From positions 1 through 41,210 of the forward strand of contig JAAFIC010000022.1 of assembly GCA_013298565.1 (NCBI GenBank): a DNA stretch of 41,210 nucleotides, written 5' to 3'. Source of the stretch: Alphaproteobacteria bacterium (GTDB taxonomy: Bacteria; Pseudomonadota; Alphaproteobacteria; Elsterales; Elsteraceae). A program made the position numbers and the translations under genes. The notes beneath the pieces were generated by a model, which was not told the origin of the DNA, ran no database searches, and was given only the letters and a program-made list of their open reading frames with translations. This document shows positions 30,871 through 39,192 of the stretch, in pieces (within the stretch, counting starts at the first letter, position 1; every line of letters begins with the position of its first letter).

Positions 30871-31352
30871 TAGACACCCACCGCCAAGGCTTGCCGGTGA
30901 GCGCGGAAACTATCGAAATCGCGAATATAATCTTCCGCTGAAAACGGATAATCGCAGAAGACCATCAGCAACGCGGGCGTCGTGCGGTAATATTGTTCGC
31001 CCCAAATGGTCGGCGGCATCAACACGGCCTGCTGCGGATGTGTGAGACGATGGCGTACCTCGCCGCCCTCGTGATCGCGCCCAACGAACTCAACTTCCCC
31101 CTGAAGACACACGAGCACCTGGCTGCACCAACGGTGCGCGTGACCGCCGCCCGCAGTGTCGGCCTGATCGGAGGCAACCGTGAACACTCGCGCAATCGAA
31201 ATCGGCAGATTGGCCCCGGTCTCGAAAATCGTCAGCACGCGCCCTGGCGCTGGAAACTGCGGGAATTTCAGCAGCCGGATTTGGTCCAACCCCGCCAGCG
31301 GGGCCGGTTTGGGCACAAGAGCGGGCGCAAGAGATGGCGGCGAGACACCCAT
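30870..31352 (-). CDS. FdtA/QdtA-like sugar 3,4-ketoisomerase (cupin, WxcM-like)
   Basis: A 160-residue cupin of the WxcM-like C-terminal group. The metal/substrate stretch GGGHAHRWCSQVLVCLQGEVEFVG has the His residues of the family, followed by LMPPTIWGEQYYRTTPALLMVFCDYPFSAEDYIRDFDSF, whose EDYIRDFDSF ending is diagnostic. FdtA/QdtA isomerise dTDP-4-keto-6-deoxyglucose to 3-keto sugars for Fuc3NAc or Qui3NAc in O-antigen. Here no matching aminotransferase or dTDP-sugar genes are adjacent, so it may be an isomerase or a binding homologue. It is the first gene of the leftward glycan operon. Confidence 0.78.
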   Translation of the reverse strand: MGVSPPSLAPALVPKPAPLAGLDQIRLLKFPQFPAPGRVLTIFETGANLPISIARVFTVASDQADTAGGGHAHRWCSQVLVCLQGEVEFVGRDHEGGEVRHRLTHPQQAVLMPPTIWGEQYYRTTPALLMVFCDYPFSAEDYIRDFDSFRAHRQALAVGV

Positions 31353-31459
31353 TCAGCACGAACCTTTCTGCTTCTTCACACGACAGCCGCAGCATCATGC
31401 CGTAAATTCGGGCACGTGGGGATGAAAACTCTGTAATCCCGCGTAAAGGAGGTGTGTTT

Positions 31460-32929
31460 ATGGCAGAGCGCAAGCTGCCGATTCTGTGTTTGCTGCTGGG
31501 GCTTCCCTGGCTCATCGCAGCATTCTTCCCGCCCCTGAACCACGATAGCGCGGCGGTGCTAACCTGGGCGCAGCGGATGGTGGCGGGCGAGCGTCTGTAT
31601 ATCGACCTGATCGACGTGAACCCGCCGATGATCTTCTGGCTAAACCTGCCACCCGCCGCCGTTGCCGCCTGGACGGGCGTTTCTGCGGCATCCTTGTTGG
31701 TAGCATGGTATGCGCTCTTAACCGTGCTAGGGCTTACCCTTGCGGGGCCAGCCTTCGGGCGGCTTTTTTCTGCACGCGAGCGCGGGGGGTTGATCGCGGC
31801 AACCATAGGCGCGGTTGTGATTTTGCCCGCCCATAGCTTTACCCAGCGCGAACATGTGCTGCTGGCTTTAGCCTTGCCCTATCTGATCCACGCCGCCGCG
31901 CGCGCGCAAAACCAAGCTAACCGGCTGAGTTGGCTAACGGCGGGGCTGTTTGCCGTGGCGATCTGCCTCAAGCCGCATTTTTTGCTTATCCCCGCTGCCA
32001 TTGAGGGGTTCTTGCTGCTGCATCGGGGGGGTAGAGCCAGCCTGCGTGATCCGGTCGTGCCGATTATGGCAGGTGTGGGCAGCGCTTATCTTGCGAGCGT
32101 GGCCCTGCTTACCCCGGCTTATTTCACCACCATTCTGCCGATGATGGCGGAGCTTTATACAAACGCTCGCGCCGATTGGCGGGGATTACTGCTGGGAGAT
32201 CAAGTTCTGCCGTTGGTGTTGGGAAGCCTTGTGCTGGGTTGCCTAACGTGGCGGCACGGCCCCTCCCCGCGCCTGCTGTTGGTCTTCACTGTCAGCGCGA
32301 GCCTTGCGGGCTTCAGCCAGATGAAGGGTTGGGACTATCATTTCATGGCGGCACGCGGCGGGTTGCTGCTGCTGCTGGGGTGGAGCCTCGGGCGCTGGCT
32401 TCGCACGCCAACCCGCGCCGCAGTGGCAACCGTCGCGGCCAGCCTTGCCTACGCAAGCCTCCTCGGGTTGCCGTTTGCCGCCCAGCGGGGTTTTGCCGAA
32501 ACGCCGGACGCGCGCCTGCGGGATCTGATGGAGCAAACCGCCCCCGGCGGCTCGGTGCTGTGGTTCACAACATCGCTAAAGCCGCAGTTCTCGCTGCTGC
32601 AAACCACGGGCAGCACGTATGTGGGCCATTACATGAGCCTGTGGCCCCTGCCGGAGCTTTATCCTGCGAGCGCGCCCGCCGGGTTTCGCCCGTTAGTACA
32701 GATCAGCGAAATCGAGCGCACGCTGATCGCCACTACGGCTGCGGACTTAGCGCGCAAGCCCGATCTTTTAGTTGTCACCGACGGGGCGTCTGAGCCGGGT
32801 TTTGGAGCACGGCCTTGGGATCACCTTGCCTATTTCCGCCGTGATCCCGGCATTGCCGCCGCACTGACAGCCTATGATCCTGTTGGGAAAATCGCGGGCT
32901 GGACGCTCTACCGCCGCGCCCAGCCCTAA
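31460..32929 (+). CDS. Polytopic membrane protein, probable GT-C glycosyltransferase
   Basis: A 489-residue inner-membrane protein with about ten hydrophobic segments (for example LPILCLLLGLPWLIAAFFPP, LLVAWYALLTVLGLTLAGP, GLIAATIGAVVILP). NHDSAAVLTWAQRMVAGERLYIDLIDVNPP near the start matches the first periplasmic loop of PMT/ArnT-like GT-C enzymes, including an acidic residue where the catalytic Asp lies. The C-terminal third is soluble. The donor is probably a polyprenyl-phosphate sugar, perhaps that made by the divergent GT2 enzyme. ATG 31460 is chosen because AAAGGAGGTG, a near-perfect Shine-Dalgarno, ends six bases upstream; the GTG at 31454 is inside it. Confidence 0.72.
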   Translation: MAERKLPILCLLLGLPWLIAAFFPPLNHDSAAVLTWAQRMVAGERLYIDLIDVNPPMIFWLNLPPAAVAAWTGVSAASLLVAWYALLTVLGLTLAGPAFGRLFSARERGGLIAATIGAVVILPAHSFTQREHVLLALALPYLIHAAARAQNQANRLSWLTAGLFAVAICLKPHFLLIPAAIEGFLLLHRGGRASLRDPVVPIMAGVGSAYLASVALLTPAYFTTILPMMAELYTNARADWRGLLLGDQVLPLVLGSLVLGCLTWRHGPSPRLLLVFTVSASLAGFSQMKGWDYHFMAARGGLLLLLGWSLGRWLRTPTRAAVATVAASLAYASLLGLPFAAQRGFAETPDARLRDLMEQTAPGGSVLWFTTSLKPQFSLLQTTGSTYVGHYMSLWPLPELYPASAPAGFRPLVQISEIERTLIATTAADLARKPDLLVVTDGASEPGFGARPWDHLAYFRRDPGIAAALTAYDPVGKIAGWTLYRRAQP

Positions 32930-32933
32930 TCCT

Positions 32934-34553
32934 TTAGGGTTGGCGCACGCGGCCTTCCAACTTCGCCTGAACCGGGGAGTTCTTGGCGATATAGGCCGAA
33001 ACGCTATCTTCAAGGTTCGGGCCGAAATCATAGGCATCGACCGCGTTGGTCTTGAACATCGTATAGCCATCGCCGCCCCGGCGCATAAAATCATTGGTGG
33101 CGACGTTGTAGGTGGCATTCGGATCGAGCGGCTGGAAGGCGCCATTGCGCTTCACCTCTACCGAAACAATGCGGCTGCCCGCAGGCTTTTTCGGATCCCA
33201 GCTATAACGCAGATTGCTGGAAACCTGCGGGAAGCGGCCCTGATTTTCTTCCACCTTCGATACGCCGTTTTCAAGCGCGGCCACCACATCTGAACCCTTC
33301 AGCTTCATTGTGGCGATGGTGTTTTGGAACGGCAGTACGGTGAGTACCTGACCCAGCGTTACGGGGCCTTCCCCGATGGAGGCGCGCACGCCGCCGCCGT
33401 TTTGAATAGCAAACTCGGTGCCTTTAGACGCGGTGGACCAAACCAGCGCATCCGCGACCAGATTACCCATCAGGCACTCGCCCTTGCGGCAGGTGGTCGC
33501 ATCGAGGGCGACGCCGGAGGTTCCGACCGGCTTACTCTTCATCTCGCTGATGGGCGCGTCGAACTTATTGATTTCAGCGCGGATCGCTTTGTCTTCCGCA
33601 ACCGACGCATCGAGCAAAATCGGCTCGCCCTCGTAGGCCGAAACCACGCCGTTGGCATCGAATGTTACGTCGAGGCGGCCAAGATACTGACTATAGGCGG
33701 CAGCCGTCACGATCAACGTGCGCCCAGATTTATTGTTCACGACAATTGGGTACGGGCCTTCAGCTTCTTTAATCTTATTCGATAGCAGGGTGTGGGAATG
33801 CCCGCCGACGATCACGTCGATCCCATCGACCATCTTCGCTATTTCCTGGTCGCGCACCCAGCCGCTGTGCGTGAGGGCGATGATCTTATCAATACCGAGG
33901 CTTTTTAGTTCCGCCACGGCCTTTTTCAGCGGGCCGTCTTCATGGGCAAAGCTCACCGTTGGCCCTGGGGAGGAGGTGATGGGCGTATCGTCGGTGGTGG
34001 CACCGATGATGCCGATTTTCTGGCCACCGCGCTCCACAATCGTATAAGGCTGGAACAGCCCTTGAAGGCGCGGCTCCTTACTCACGTCCACATTCACCGA
34101 GAGGACCGGAAACTTGGTGCCTTTCAGAAAATCGGCCAACACGCCGGGGCCGTCGTCGAACTCGTGATTGCCAAGGGACATGGCATCGACATCCAGCAGA
34201 TTCACTGCCACAAGATCGGCCTTGCCCTTATAAACAGTGTAGAACAGCGAGCCTTGAAACTGGTCGCCCGCATGTAAAAACACCGAATGCCCGCCTGCCG
34301 CTTTTACTTGCTTGGCAATTTCCTGGGCCTGATAGCCGACGCGCGCCACGCCGCCGAAGCACTTCTTCTCCTCTTCTTCCTTGGCCGAGCACGTCGTGCC
34401 GAAACGATTGATCGGCAGCAGCCGCGAATGAATATCGTTGACGTGCAGAATCGTCAGTTTCAGCGGGGCCGGGGGTTGAGATTGAGCGAAGGCCCCTGCC
34501 GACAAAAGTGCGGCTGCCGAGGCGGTCAGCAGAAAAGTGCGAGAAAACAGCAT
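32934..34553 (-). CDS. Periplasmic 5'-nucleotidase / metallophosphoesterase (UshA family)
   Basis: A 539-residue exported enzyme with a signal peptide (RTFLLTASAAALLSAGAFAQ). The calcineurin-like domain has the metal motifs NDIHSRL, HAGDQFQGS, LGNHEFDDG, THSGW and GGHSH in order. The C-terminal 5'-nucleotidase domain has ATTCRKGECLMGNLVADAL, QNGGGVRASI and NDFMRRGGDGYTMF, for substrate binding. It hydrolyses nucleotides or nucleotide sugars in the periplasm. The two Cys-containing segments TTCSAKEEEEKKCFGG and TTCRKGEC probably form disulfides. It converges on the membrane-protein gene with four bases between stops, and lies divergent from the buf operon. Confidence 0.9.
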   Translation of the reverse strand: MLFSRTFLLTASAAALLSAGAFAQSQPPAPLKLTILHVNDIHSRLLPINRFGTTCSAKEEEEKKCFGGVARVGYQAQEIAKQVKAAGGHSVFLHAGDQFQGSLFYTVYKGKADLVAVNLLDVDAMSLGNHEFDDGPGVLADFLKGTKFPVLSVNVDVSKEPRLQGLFQPYTIVERGGQKIGIIGATTDDTPITSSPGPTVSFAHEDGPLKKAVAELKSLGIDKIIALTHSGWVRDQEIAKMVDGIDVIVGGHSHTLLSNKIKEAEGPYPIVVNNKSGRTLIVTAAAYSQYLGRLDVTFDANGVVSAYEGEPILLDASVAEDKAIRAEINKFDAPISEMKSKPVGTSGVALDATTCRKGECLMGNLVADALVWSTASKGTEFAIQNGGGVRASIGEGPVTLGQVLTVLPFQNTIATMKLKGSDVVAALENGVSKVEENQGRFPQVSSNLRYSWDPKKPAGSRIVSVEVKRNGAFQPLDPNATYNVATNDFMRRGGDGYTMFKTNAVDAYDFGPNLEDSVSAYIAKNSPVQAKLEGRVRQP

Positions 34554-34681
34554 GGCGACGGTGCATCCTTCGTCAGGTTTCGTCCAAGATCATCATTCTA
34601 TAGCCAGAGTCGATGACGCCTCAATGATGTGCTATCAAATTTGTCGTGACGGATTTTTTTGCGAGGCGAGGGCATCCCGCC

Positions 34682-34707
34682 GTAACCTGTGCGCCGTAAA
34701 GACCGAA
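34682..34707 (+). promoter_or_regulatory. ECF SigF-type promoter of the buf operon
   Basis: GTAACC (34682-34687), exactly 16 bases, then CGAA (34704-34707) lies 37 bp before the bufA start. As I recall it, GTAACC-N16-CGAA is the promoter motif reported for the Caulobacter crescentus ECF sigma factor SigF, which responds to heavy metals and controls DUF2282/DUF692 genes. I see no other instance in intergenic DNA here. The sigma factor gene is not in the window. Confidence 0.75.
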
Positions 34708-34744
34708 GCTGAGATAGAATAGTTCAATTCTACGGGAGATGATG

Positions 34745-35017
34745 ATGAGCACGACAGTATCGAAGAAGACCCTCGGTTTTGCCTCTGTCGCCGGGGCGGT
34801 CGCAATGGCGGCGGTCGCTTTTGCCGCAACCCCCGCCACCGCGCAAGCGAAGGAAAAATGCTACGGCATTGCCAAAGCTGGGCAGAATGATTGCCAAACC
34901 GCCAGCAGCTCCTGCGCGGGCACCTCGAAGGTGGATAAGCAGCCGGATGCTTGGAAATATGTGCCTGCTGGAAGCTGTGCAGGGGCGGGCGGCGCGTTAC
35001 AACCCAAGAAAGCCTAG
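34745..35017 (+). CDS. bufA: DUF2282 bufferin-type metallophore precursor (BufA1)
   Basis: A 90-residue precursor. ATG 34745 is taken as start because GGGAG lies six bases upstream; two further ATGs immediately precede it. A signal peptide covers about residues 1-35 ([20 protein letters not shown], cut after AQA). The mature part has four cysteines, C39, C50, C57 and C78, in the DUF2282 pattern [14 protein letters not shown]...SCAGTS...WKYVPAGSC. In Caulobacter such peptides (bufferins) are exported RiPPs in which cysteines become thiooxazoles that chelate copper. Immediate downstream DUF692 and DUF2063 genes support the same fate here. Which cysteines are modified is inferred only. Confidence 0.9.
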   Translation: MSTTVSKKTLGFASVAGAVAMAAVAFAATPATAQAKEKCYGIAKAGQNDCQTASSSCAGTSKVDKQPDAWKYVPAGSCAGAGGALQPKKA

Positions 35018-35043
35018 GGGTTCGTTTAAGGGGGGGGCGGGCT

Positions 35044-35937
35044 ATGACCGATACAACGCTCGCCCCGCCGCGCCCCGAAAGCCAAGTTGCGGGCCTAGCT
35101 GCCCACGCGGTTGGGATTGGGCTGCGGGCGGATCATCATGGGGATATTGCGGCGCTGTTGGCTGAACCCGGTGCGGCCATGCCAGTAGGTTTTCTTGAAA
35201 TTGTGGACTTCCTTGAAATCCATGCCGAAAACTACCTCCACGCCGGAAGCCCCGCCCATAGCCTGTTGATTGATGTAGCCGAACGGCTGCCGGTAAGCCT
35301 GCACTGCGTCGGCCTGTCTTTAGGCTCTGCCGAGGGTGTGGATGAACACCACCTCTCGCGTGTTGCTGCCTTAGCGAAGGATTGCGCCCCGGTGCTGATC
35401 TCCGATCATCTGGCTTGGTGCCGGGTTGGGGGGTGCTATTTGAACGACCTCCTGCCCCTTCCCTACACATCGGAGGCACTCGAAACCGTCGCCGCCAATA
35501 TCGACCGCGTGCAATCGCGGCTTGGGCGGCGGATTCTGCTAGAGAACCCCTCCACCTATGGGGCTTTCGCTGAAAGCGCTTGGGACGAAGGGGCGTTTAT
35601 AGCTGAACTGCTCAAGCGCACAGGCTGCGGGCTGCTGCTCGACATTAACAACATCTACGTTTCCGCCCATAATCAGAACGTGAACCCAGAGGCTTGGCTC
35701 GCGGGTTATCCGCTCGCGGCTGCCGACGAAATTCATCTGGCCGGGCACACACAGCAAAACGGGCTGCTGATCGACACTCACGCCGCCCCCGTCTGTGCGG
35801 CAGTTTGGCGGCTGTATGAGGCCGTTCTTGCCAAGATCGGCCCCCGCCCGACGCTGATCGAATGGGATGCTGAACTCCCCCCCCTCGTAACCCTTCTGGC
35901 CGAAGCCCAAGCGGCGCGGACGCGGATGCTGCCATGA
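35044..35937 (+). CDS. bufB: DUF692 multinuclear iron oxygenase (MbnB/BufB family)
   Basis: A 297-residue TIM-barrel of the MbnB/TglH/DUF692 family, non-heme iron enzymes that oxidise peptide cysteines. Conserved elements in order: AVGIGLRADHH (22-32), LEIHAENYL (57-65), SLHCVGLS with H87, SDHLAW (120-125), LLENPSTY with E167, LLLDINNIYVSAHN with D200 and the N202/N203 pair, EIHLAGH (229-235) and LIEWDAELP (271-279). These supply the His, Asp, Glu and Asn ligands. The first 12 or so residues are an extension; ATG 35044 follows a G-rich stretch. It lies 26 bp after bufA and its stop overlaps the next ATG. Confidence 0.92.
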   Translation: MTDTTLAPPRPESQVAGLAAHAVGIGLRADHHGDIAALLAEPGAAMPVGFLEIVDFLEIHAENYLHAGSPAHSLLIDVAERLPVSLHCVGLSLGSAEGVDEHHLSRVAALAKDCAPVLISDHLAWCRVGGCYLNDLLPLPYTSEALETVAANIDRVQSRLGRRILLENPSTYGAFAESAWDEGAFIAELLKRTGCGLLLDINNIYVSAHNQNVNPEAWLAGYPLAAADEIHLAGHTQQNGLLIDTHAAPVCAAVWRLYEAVLAKIGPRPTLIEWDAELPPLVTLLAEAQAARTRMLP

Positions 35938-36671
35938 GCCTCTCGGCCCACCAAGCGCGCTTCGCCGCCTATGTTTCCGGTCAAAGCGAAACCCCGCCCT
36001 TGGGACTGCTCGAAGGCGCGCGGGCGCAAATATACCGCAATAATGTGCGGCTATCGCTCACCGCCGCGCTGGCGGCGAATTTTCCGGTAACGCGGGTGCT
36101 GGTTGGGGAGATGTATTTCGGCCAAGCCGCCCGGCAGTTCCTCCGCATTCATCTACCAACGCGGCCCGATATGGCCTGTTATGGCGAGGCTTTCCCAGCG
36201 TTTCTGGCAAGCGCGCCGGGTATTGCCGACTACCTATATGTGCCCGAAGTCGCCCGGCTGGAACGCGCGATGATCGAGGCGCTGTTGGCCGATCCTGCTG
36301 AAACGCTCGACCCTGCCGCCTTTGCCGCCGTTCCGCCCGATGCGTTTGCCCATCTGCGCTTCTCGGCCCATCCCAGCACGCGCCTCGTACAGTCGGTCTA
36401 TGCCATTGGCGATCTGTGGCAGGCCCATCAACACCCCGTGCCGGACCTGACGGCTATAGAGATCAACGCGCCCCAAAGCCTCGCCCTCGTGCGGCCACAG
36501 GCAACGGTTGAGTGGCGGTTGTTGGCGGCGGCGGATGCGCGGTTTCTGTGCGCGCTGCTGTCCGGTGCCAGCATTGCAGAAGCGGTGGAACGGTTGCCCG
36601 ACGACTTCGATCTAACCCAAGCCCTGCTCGGCCACCTTCGGGCAGGGGTCTTCACCCGGCTTTACTCCTAA
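35934..36671 (+). CDS. bufC: DUF2063 partner protein (BufC/MbnC-like)
   Basis: A 245-residue protein whose N-terminal DUF2063 domain begins HQARFAAYVSGQSE and contains ARAQIYRNNVRLSLTAALAANFPVTRVLVGEMYFGQAARQFL, the family hallmark. IADYLYVPEVARLERAMIEAL follows, then a C-terminal half with VRPQATVEWRLLAAADARFL. DUF2063 proteins form the RiPP-recognition partner of DUF692 enzymes and bring the precursor leader to the active site. ATGA overlap with bufB (35934-35937) shows translational coupling and equal expression. Confidence 0.9.
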   Translation: MSLSAHQARFAAYVSGQSETPPLGLLEGARAQIYRNNVRLSLTAALAANFPVTRVLVGEMYFGQAARQFLRIHLPTRPDMACYGEAFPAFLASAPGIADYLYVPEVARLERAMIEALLADPAETLDPAAFAAVPPDAFAHLRFSAHPSTRLVQSVYAIGDLWQAHQHPVPDLTAIEINAPQSLALVRPQATVEWRLLAAADARFLCALLSGASIAEAVERLPDDFDLTQALLGHLRAGVFTRLYS

Positions 36672-36689
36672 ACAACCGGAGATATTTTA

Positions 36690-37109
36690 ATGGTTCGCAT
36701 CGCTGCCAGAATGGCCCGCACGCTCATTGAACGCCACTTAGCCGCCCCGTTGGACTTGCTTGGGCGCGGGATGATCGGCGAAATTTTTTTTCGCTCCGGT
36801 CTCGTGAAACTCGCCTCGTTCGAGACCACGGTGGATCTGTTCCGGGAGGAGTACCGCACGCCGTTGCTTTCGCCAGAGGTCGCCGCCGTGCTGGCAACAG
36901 GGATTGAGCTGACGATGCCGATACTGCTCATTCTCGGGCTGTTCGCGCGGCTGGCAGCCCTCCCGATGCTGGTGATGACACTCGTTATCCAACTGACTTA
37001 CTTTTATCACAGCGAGCATTATTTTTGGGCCTTTGTGTTGCTCGCCATCATCATTCGCGGGCCGGGGGCTTGGTCTATCGACCATTGGCTGCGCCGCCGC
37101 TTCGGCTAA
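36690..37109 (+). CDS. DoxX-family membrane protein (last gene of buf operon)
   Basis: A 139-residue inner-membrane protein with four hydrophobic segments: the first around LLGRGMIGEIFFRSGLVKLAS, then EVAAVLATGIELTMPILLILGLF, LAALPMLVMTLVIQLTYFYH and FWAFVLLAIIIRGPGAWSIDHWL. This is the DoxX layout, with conserved R/K and the SIDHWL ending. DoxX proteins associate with bufferin-type and other redox operons, possibly linking oxidation to quinones, but the function here is not known. It follows bufC by 18 bp. The H and Y residues in TYFYHSEHYFW could bind metal, but this is not established. Confidence 0.85.
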   Translation: MVRIAARMARTLIERHLAAPLDLLGRGMIGEIFFRSGLVKLASFETTVDLFREEYRTPLLSPEVAAVLATGIELTMPILLILGLFARLAALPMLVMTLVIQLTYFYHSEHYFWAFVLLAIIIRGPGAWSIDHWLRRRFG

Positions 37110-37189
37110 AGAGGCTGGACGATGCGGCCCTAGGCGCGCAATGCTGCCCCATTATGTTTATCTTGGCAGGCTTATCTCGGAGATTCGAT

Positions 37190-38206
37190 ATGTCGATTTT
37201 GTTGACGTTGGTGGGGCGCGCCGTGGGGGCCGACAAGGCCAACGCCTTGGCAGAAACCCTCTCTATCCACTCAACTCTACTGGCCGAAGCAGGACCGCGC
37301 GTGAACCGGGCCGTGATGGCCCAAGCGCTCAATATGGTCTTGTTTGCAGATTTGATTGATCGCGTGCCTGCGGCAGCCGCCTATCTCGCCGATAAGCGCG
37401 CCCGTGGCGAGAAAACCATTCACGATCATGGCGCGGTTCGCACGGTCGATGGTCCAGTCACGGGCGGCTTGCCGCGTGGGGAGGCGGCGCTGGTGCGCCT
37501 GCTGACGCCGCTGGGGTATCGGCAGAACGGGCTGTATCCGCTGGATCGCCTGAAAATGACGGGCCGATCCTACGGTCAGGTCGATTTCCCCGAGGATATT
37601 GCTCAGTTCTTCGTGAGCGAGTTGCACGTTGACCGTTTCTCTCCGGCCTTTGGGGCGGCGGTTGCCAATGTTCTAGCCGAGGCGGTCGATCCACTTGATG
37701 CCGCGACCGTTACCACGCTTGCCGCGTTCGCGCGTGATGGCGTGGTCGATCTCGATGCCGCCGCTGCCGCGCTCCCGGTCATCGCGGGGGCCTTCGATCG
37801 GCACTACCCCGCCCCCAGCCTTACCGACTATGAGGCGCTGAAGACCGAGTCGGCGGAAATGGCCTGGATTGCCACAGAAGGCAATGCCTTCAACCACGCA
37901 ACCGACCGCGTGCCGGACGTGGATGCTCTCGCCGCCGAACAAAAGGCCCTAGGCCGCCCGATGAAGGATGCGGTGGAAGTATCGGCCTCGGGCCGGGTTC
38001 GCCAAACCGCCTTCCGCGCCGCTCAAGTTCAGCGCCCGTTCCGGGATGCCAGCGGGGCCACCGTGATGCGCGAGGTGCCAGGCTCCTTCTACGAATTCAT
38101 CACCCGCGATACCCTCACGGATACCGATACCGGCGCGAAAAAGCTGGACCTGGGTTTCGATAGCTCAAACGCCCAAGGTATTTTTAAGATGACGGCGACG
38201 GCTTGA
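37190..38206 (+). CDS. DUF1338 iron-dependent oxygenase (HglS/YdcJ-like 2-oxoadipate dioxygenase)
   Basis: A 338-residue protein of the DUF1338/VOC metalloenzyme group. HDHGAVRTVDG (78-88) places H80 and R84 in the H-x3-R arrangement of Pseudomonas HglS, and FVSELHVDRFSP (141-152) and GSFYEFITRD near the C-terminus supply the other conserved metal and substrate residues. HglS converts 2-oxoadipate to D-2-hydroxyglutarate in lysine breakdown. This protein is about 120 residues shorter than HglS/YdcJ, so the substrate may differ. ATG 37190 has CGGAG eight bases upstream; the longer frame overlaps doxX and is not supported. The 80-bp gap before it argues for a separate unit. Confidence 0.82.
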   Translation: MSILLTLVGRAVGADKANALAETLSIHSTLLAEAGPRVNRAVMAQALNMVLFADLIDRVPAAAAYLADKRARGEKTIHDHGAVRTVDGPVTGGLPRGEAALVRLLTPLGYRQNGLYPLDRLKMTGRSYGQVDFPEDIAQFFVSELHVDRFSPAFGAAVANVLAEAVDPLDAATVTTLAAFARDGVVDLDAAAAALPVIAGAFDRHYPAPSLTDYEALKTESAEMAWIATEGNAFNHATDRVPDVDALAAEQKALGRPMKDAVEVSASGRVRQTAFRAAQVQRPFRDASGATVMREVPGSFYEFITRDTLTDTDTGAKKLDLGFDSSNAQGIFKMTATA

Positions 38207-38236
38207 TTGACCTCGGGTTGCAACGGTCGGTATTAT
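38207..38236 (+). promoter_or_regulatory. Sigma-70 promoter of murQ-nagA
   Basis: TTGACC (38207-38212), an 18-bp spacer and TATTAT (38231-38236) match five of six positions in each hexamer. The -10 lies 56 bp before the murQ GTG start. It is the clearest housekeeping promoter in the window. Confidence 0.6.
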
Positions 38237-38292
38237 CCAAATCATGCCCAGTCGTTTAACTCGCGCCTTCATTTGATTCGGTTTTTTCTGCC

Positions 38293-39192
38293 GTGAGCAC
38301 TGAAACTTTCAGCCCGCGCTATCGCGATCTCGACGCCTGGAATCCTGATGAGATTCTGGGCGCGCTGCTCGATAGCCAATTCTGCGCCGTCGCCGCCGTT
38401 AGTGCCGCGCTCAACCCGCTCGAACGGGCTGCGGTGGCGATTGCCCAGCGCTTACGGAAGGGGGGGCGCATTGTCTATGTTGGTGCAGGCACCTCGGGCC
38501 GAATTGCCGTGCAAGATGGCGCGGAACTGCCCCCCACTTTCGATTGGCCGCGCGACCGCGTGGTGTTCATTGTGGCTGGCGGCATGAACGCCCTCACTCA
38601 ATCGGTCGAGGGCGCGGAAGACGACAGGGAAGCCGCGATTTGCGCGATTGAAGATGAAGGCATCGGCCCGGAAGACTCGGTGATCGGGCTGGCGGCTTCG
38701 GGCGCAACGCCCTTCACGGTCGCAGCCCTTCAAGCCGCCCGGCAACGCGGCGCGCTGACCGTGGGGATCGCCAATAACGAGGACTCGCCCCTGCTGAACG
38801 CTGCCGACTATCCGATCTTGCTGGATACCGGGCCGGAAGTGGTGGCAGGCTCGACGCGGCTGAAAGCAGGCACGGCCCAAAAAATCGCGCTCAACCTGAT
38901 CTCGACTGTCGTGATGATCCAGCTTGGCCGCGTCTATGACGGCATGATGGTCGATATGGTTGCGGCCAACGATAAGCTGCGCCGCCGCTCCGAACGGATG
39001 CTGCATCGGCTGACGGAGGCCCCGTTGGAGACTATCCAAGCCGCCCTCGATGCCGCCAACGGCAAAGTAAAACTGGCGCGCGTGCTGCTGGAAGGGCTTG
39101 GCGTATCGGAAGCCCGCGCGCTGCTCGATGTCCACAACGGCCACCTACGCCCGGCCCTGGCCGCTATCGCCAACCGCCGCACGGCACTATGA
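38293..39192 (+). CDS. murQ: N-acetylmuramic acid 6-phosphate etherase
   Basis: A 299-residue SIS-domain lyase that cleaves the lactyl ether of MurNAc-6-phosphate to GlcNAc-6-phosphate and D-lactate in cell-wall recycling. GGRIVYVGAGTSGRIAVQDG is the SIS sugar-phosphate site and E78 in QDGAELPPTF is the catalytic acid position. GLAASGATPFTVAAL, TGPEVVAGSTRLKAGTAQKI and TVVMIQLGRVYDGMMVDMVAAN are diagnostic of MurQ. Start is GTG 38293. Its stop overlaps the nagA ATG (ATGA), so the two successive recycling steps are translationally coupled. Confidence 0.95.
   Translation: MSTETFSPRYRDLDAWNPDEILGALLDSQFCAVAAVSAALNPLERAAVAIAQRLRKGGRIVYVGAGTSGRIAVQDGAELPPTFDWPRDRVVFIVAGGMNALTQSVEGAEDDREAAICAIEDEGIGPEDSVIGLAASGATPFTVAALQAARQRGALTVGIANNEDSPLLNAADYPILLDTGPEVVAGSTRLKAGTAQKIALNLISTVVMIQLGRVYDGMMVDMVAANDKLRRRSERMLHRLTEAPLETIQAALDAANGKVKLARVLLEGLGVSEARALLDVHNGHLRPALAAIANRRTAL

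Noticed and set aside
38452-39144. A 230-codon open frame on the minus strand
   Set aside because: Antisense shadow of murQ, which has complete active-site motifs and couples to nagA.
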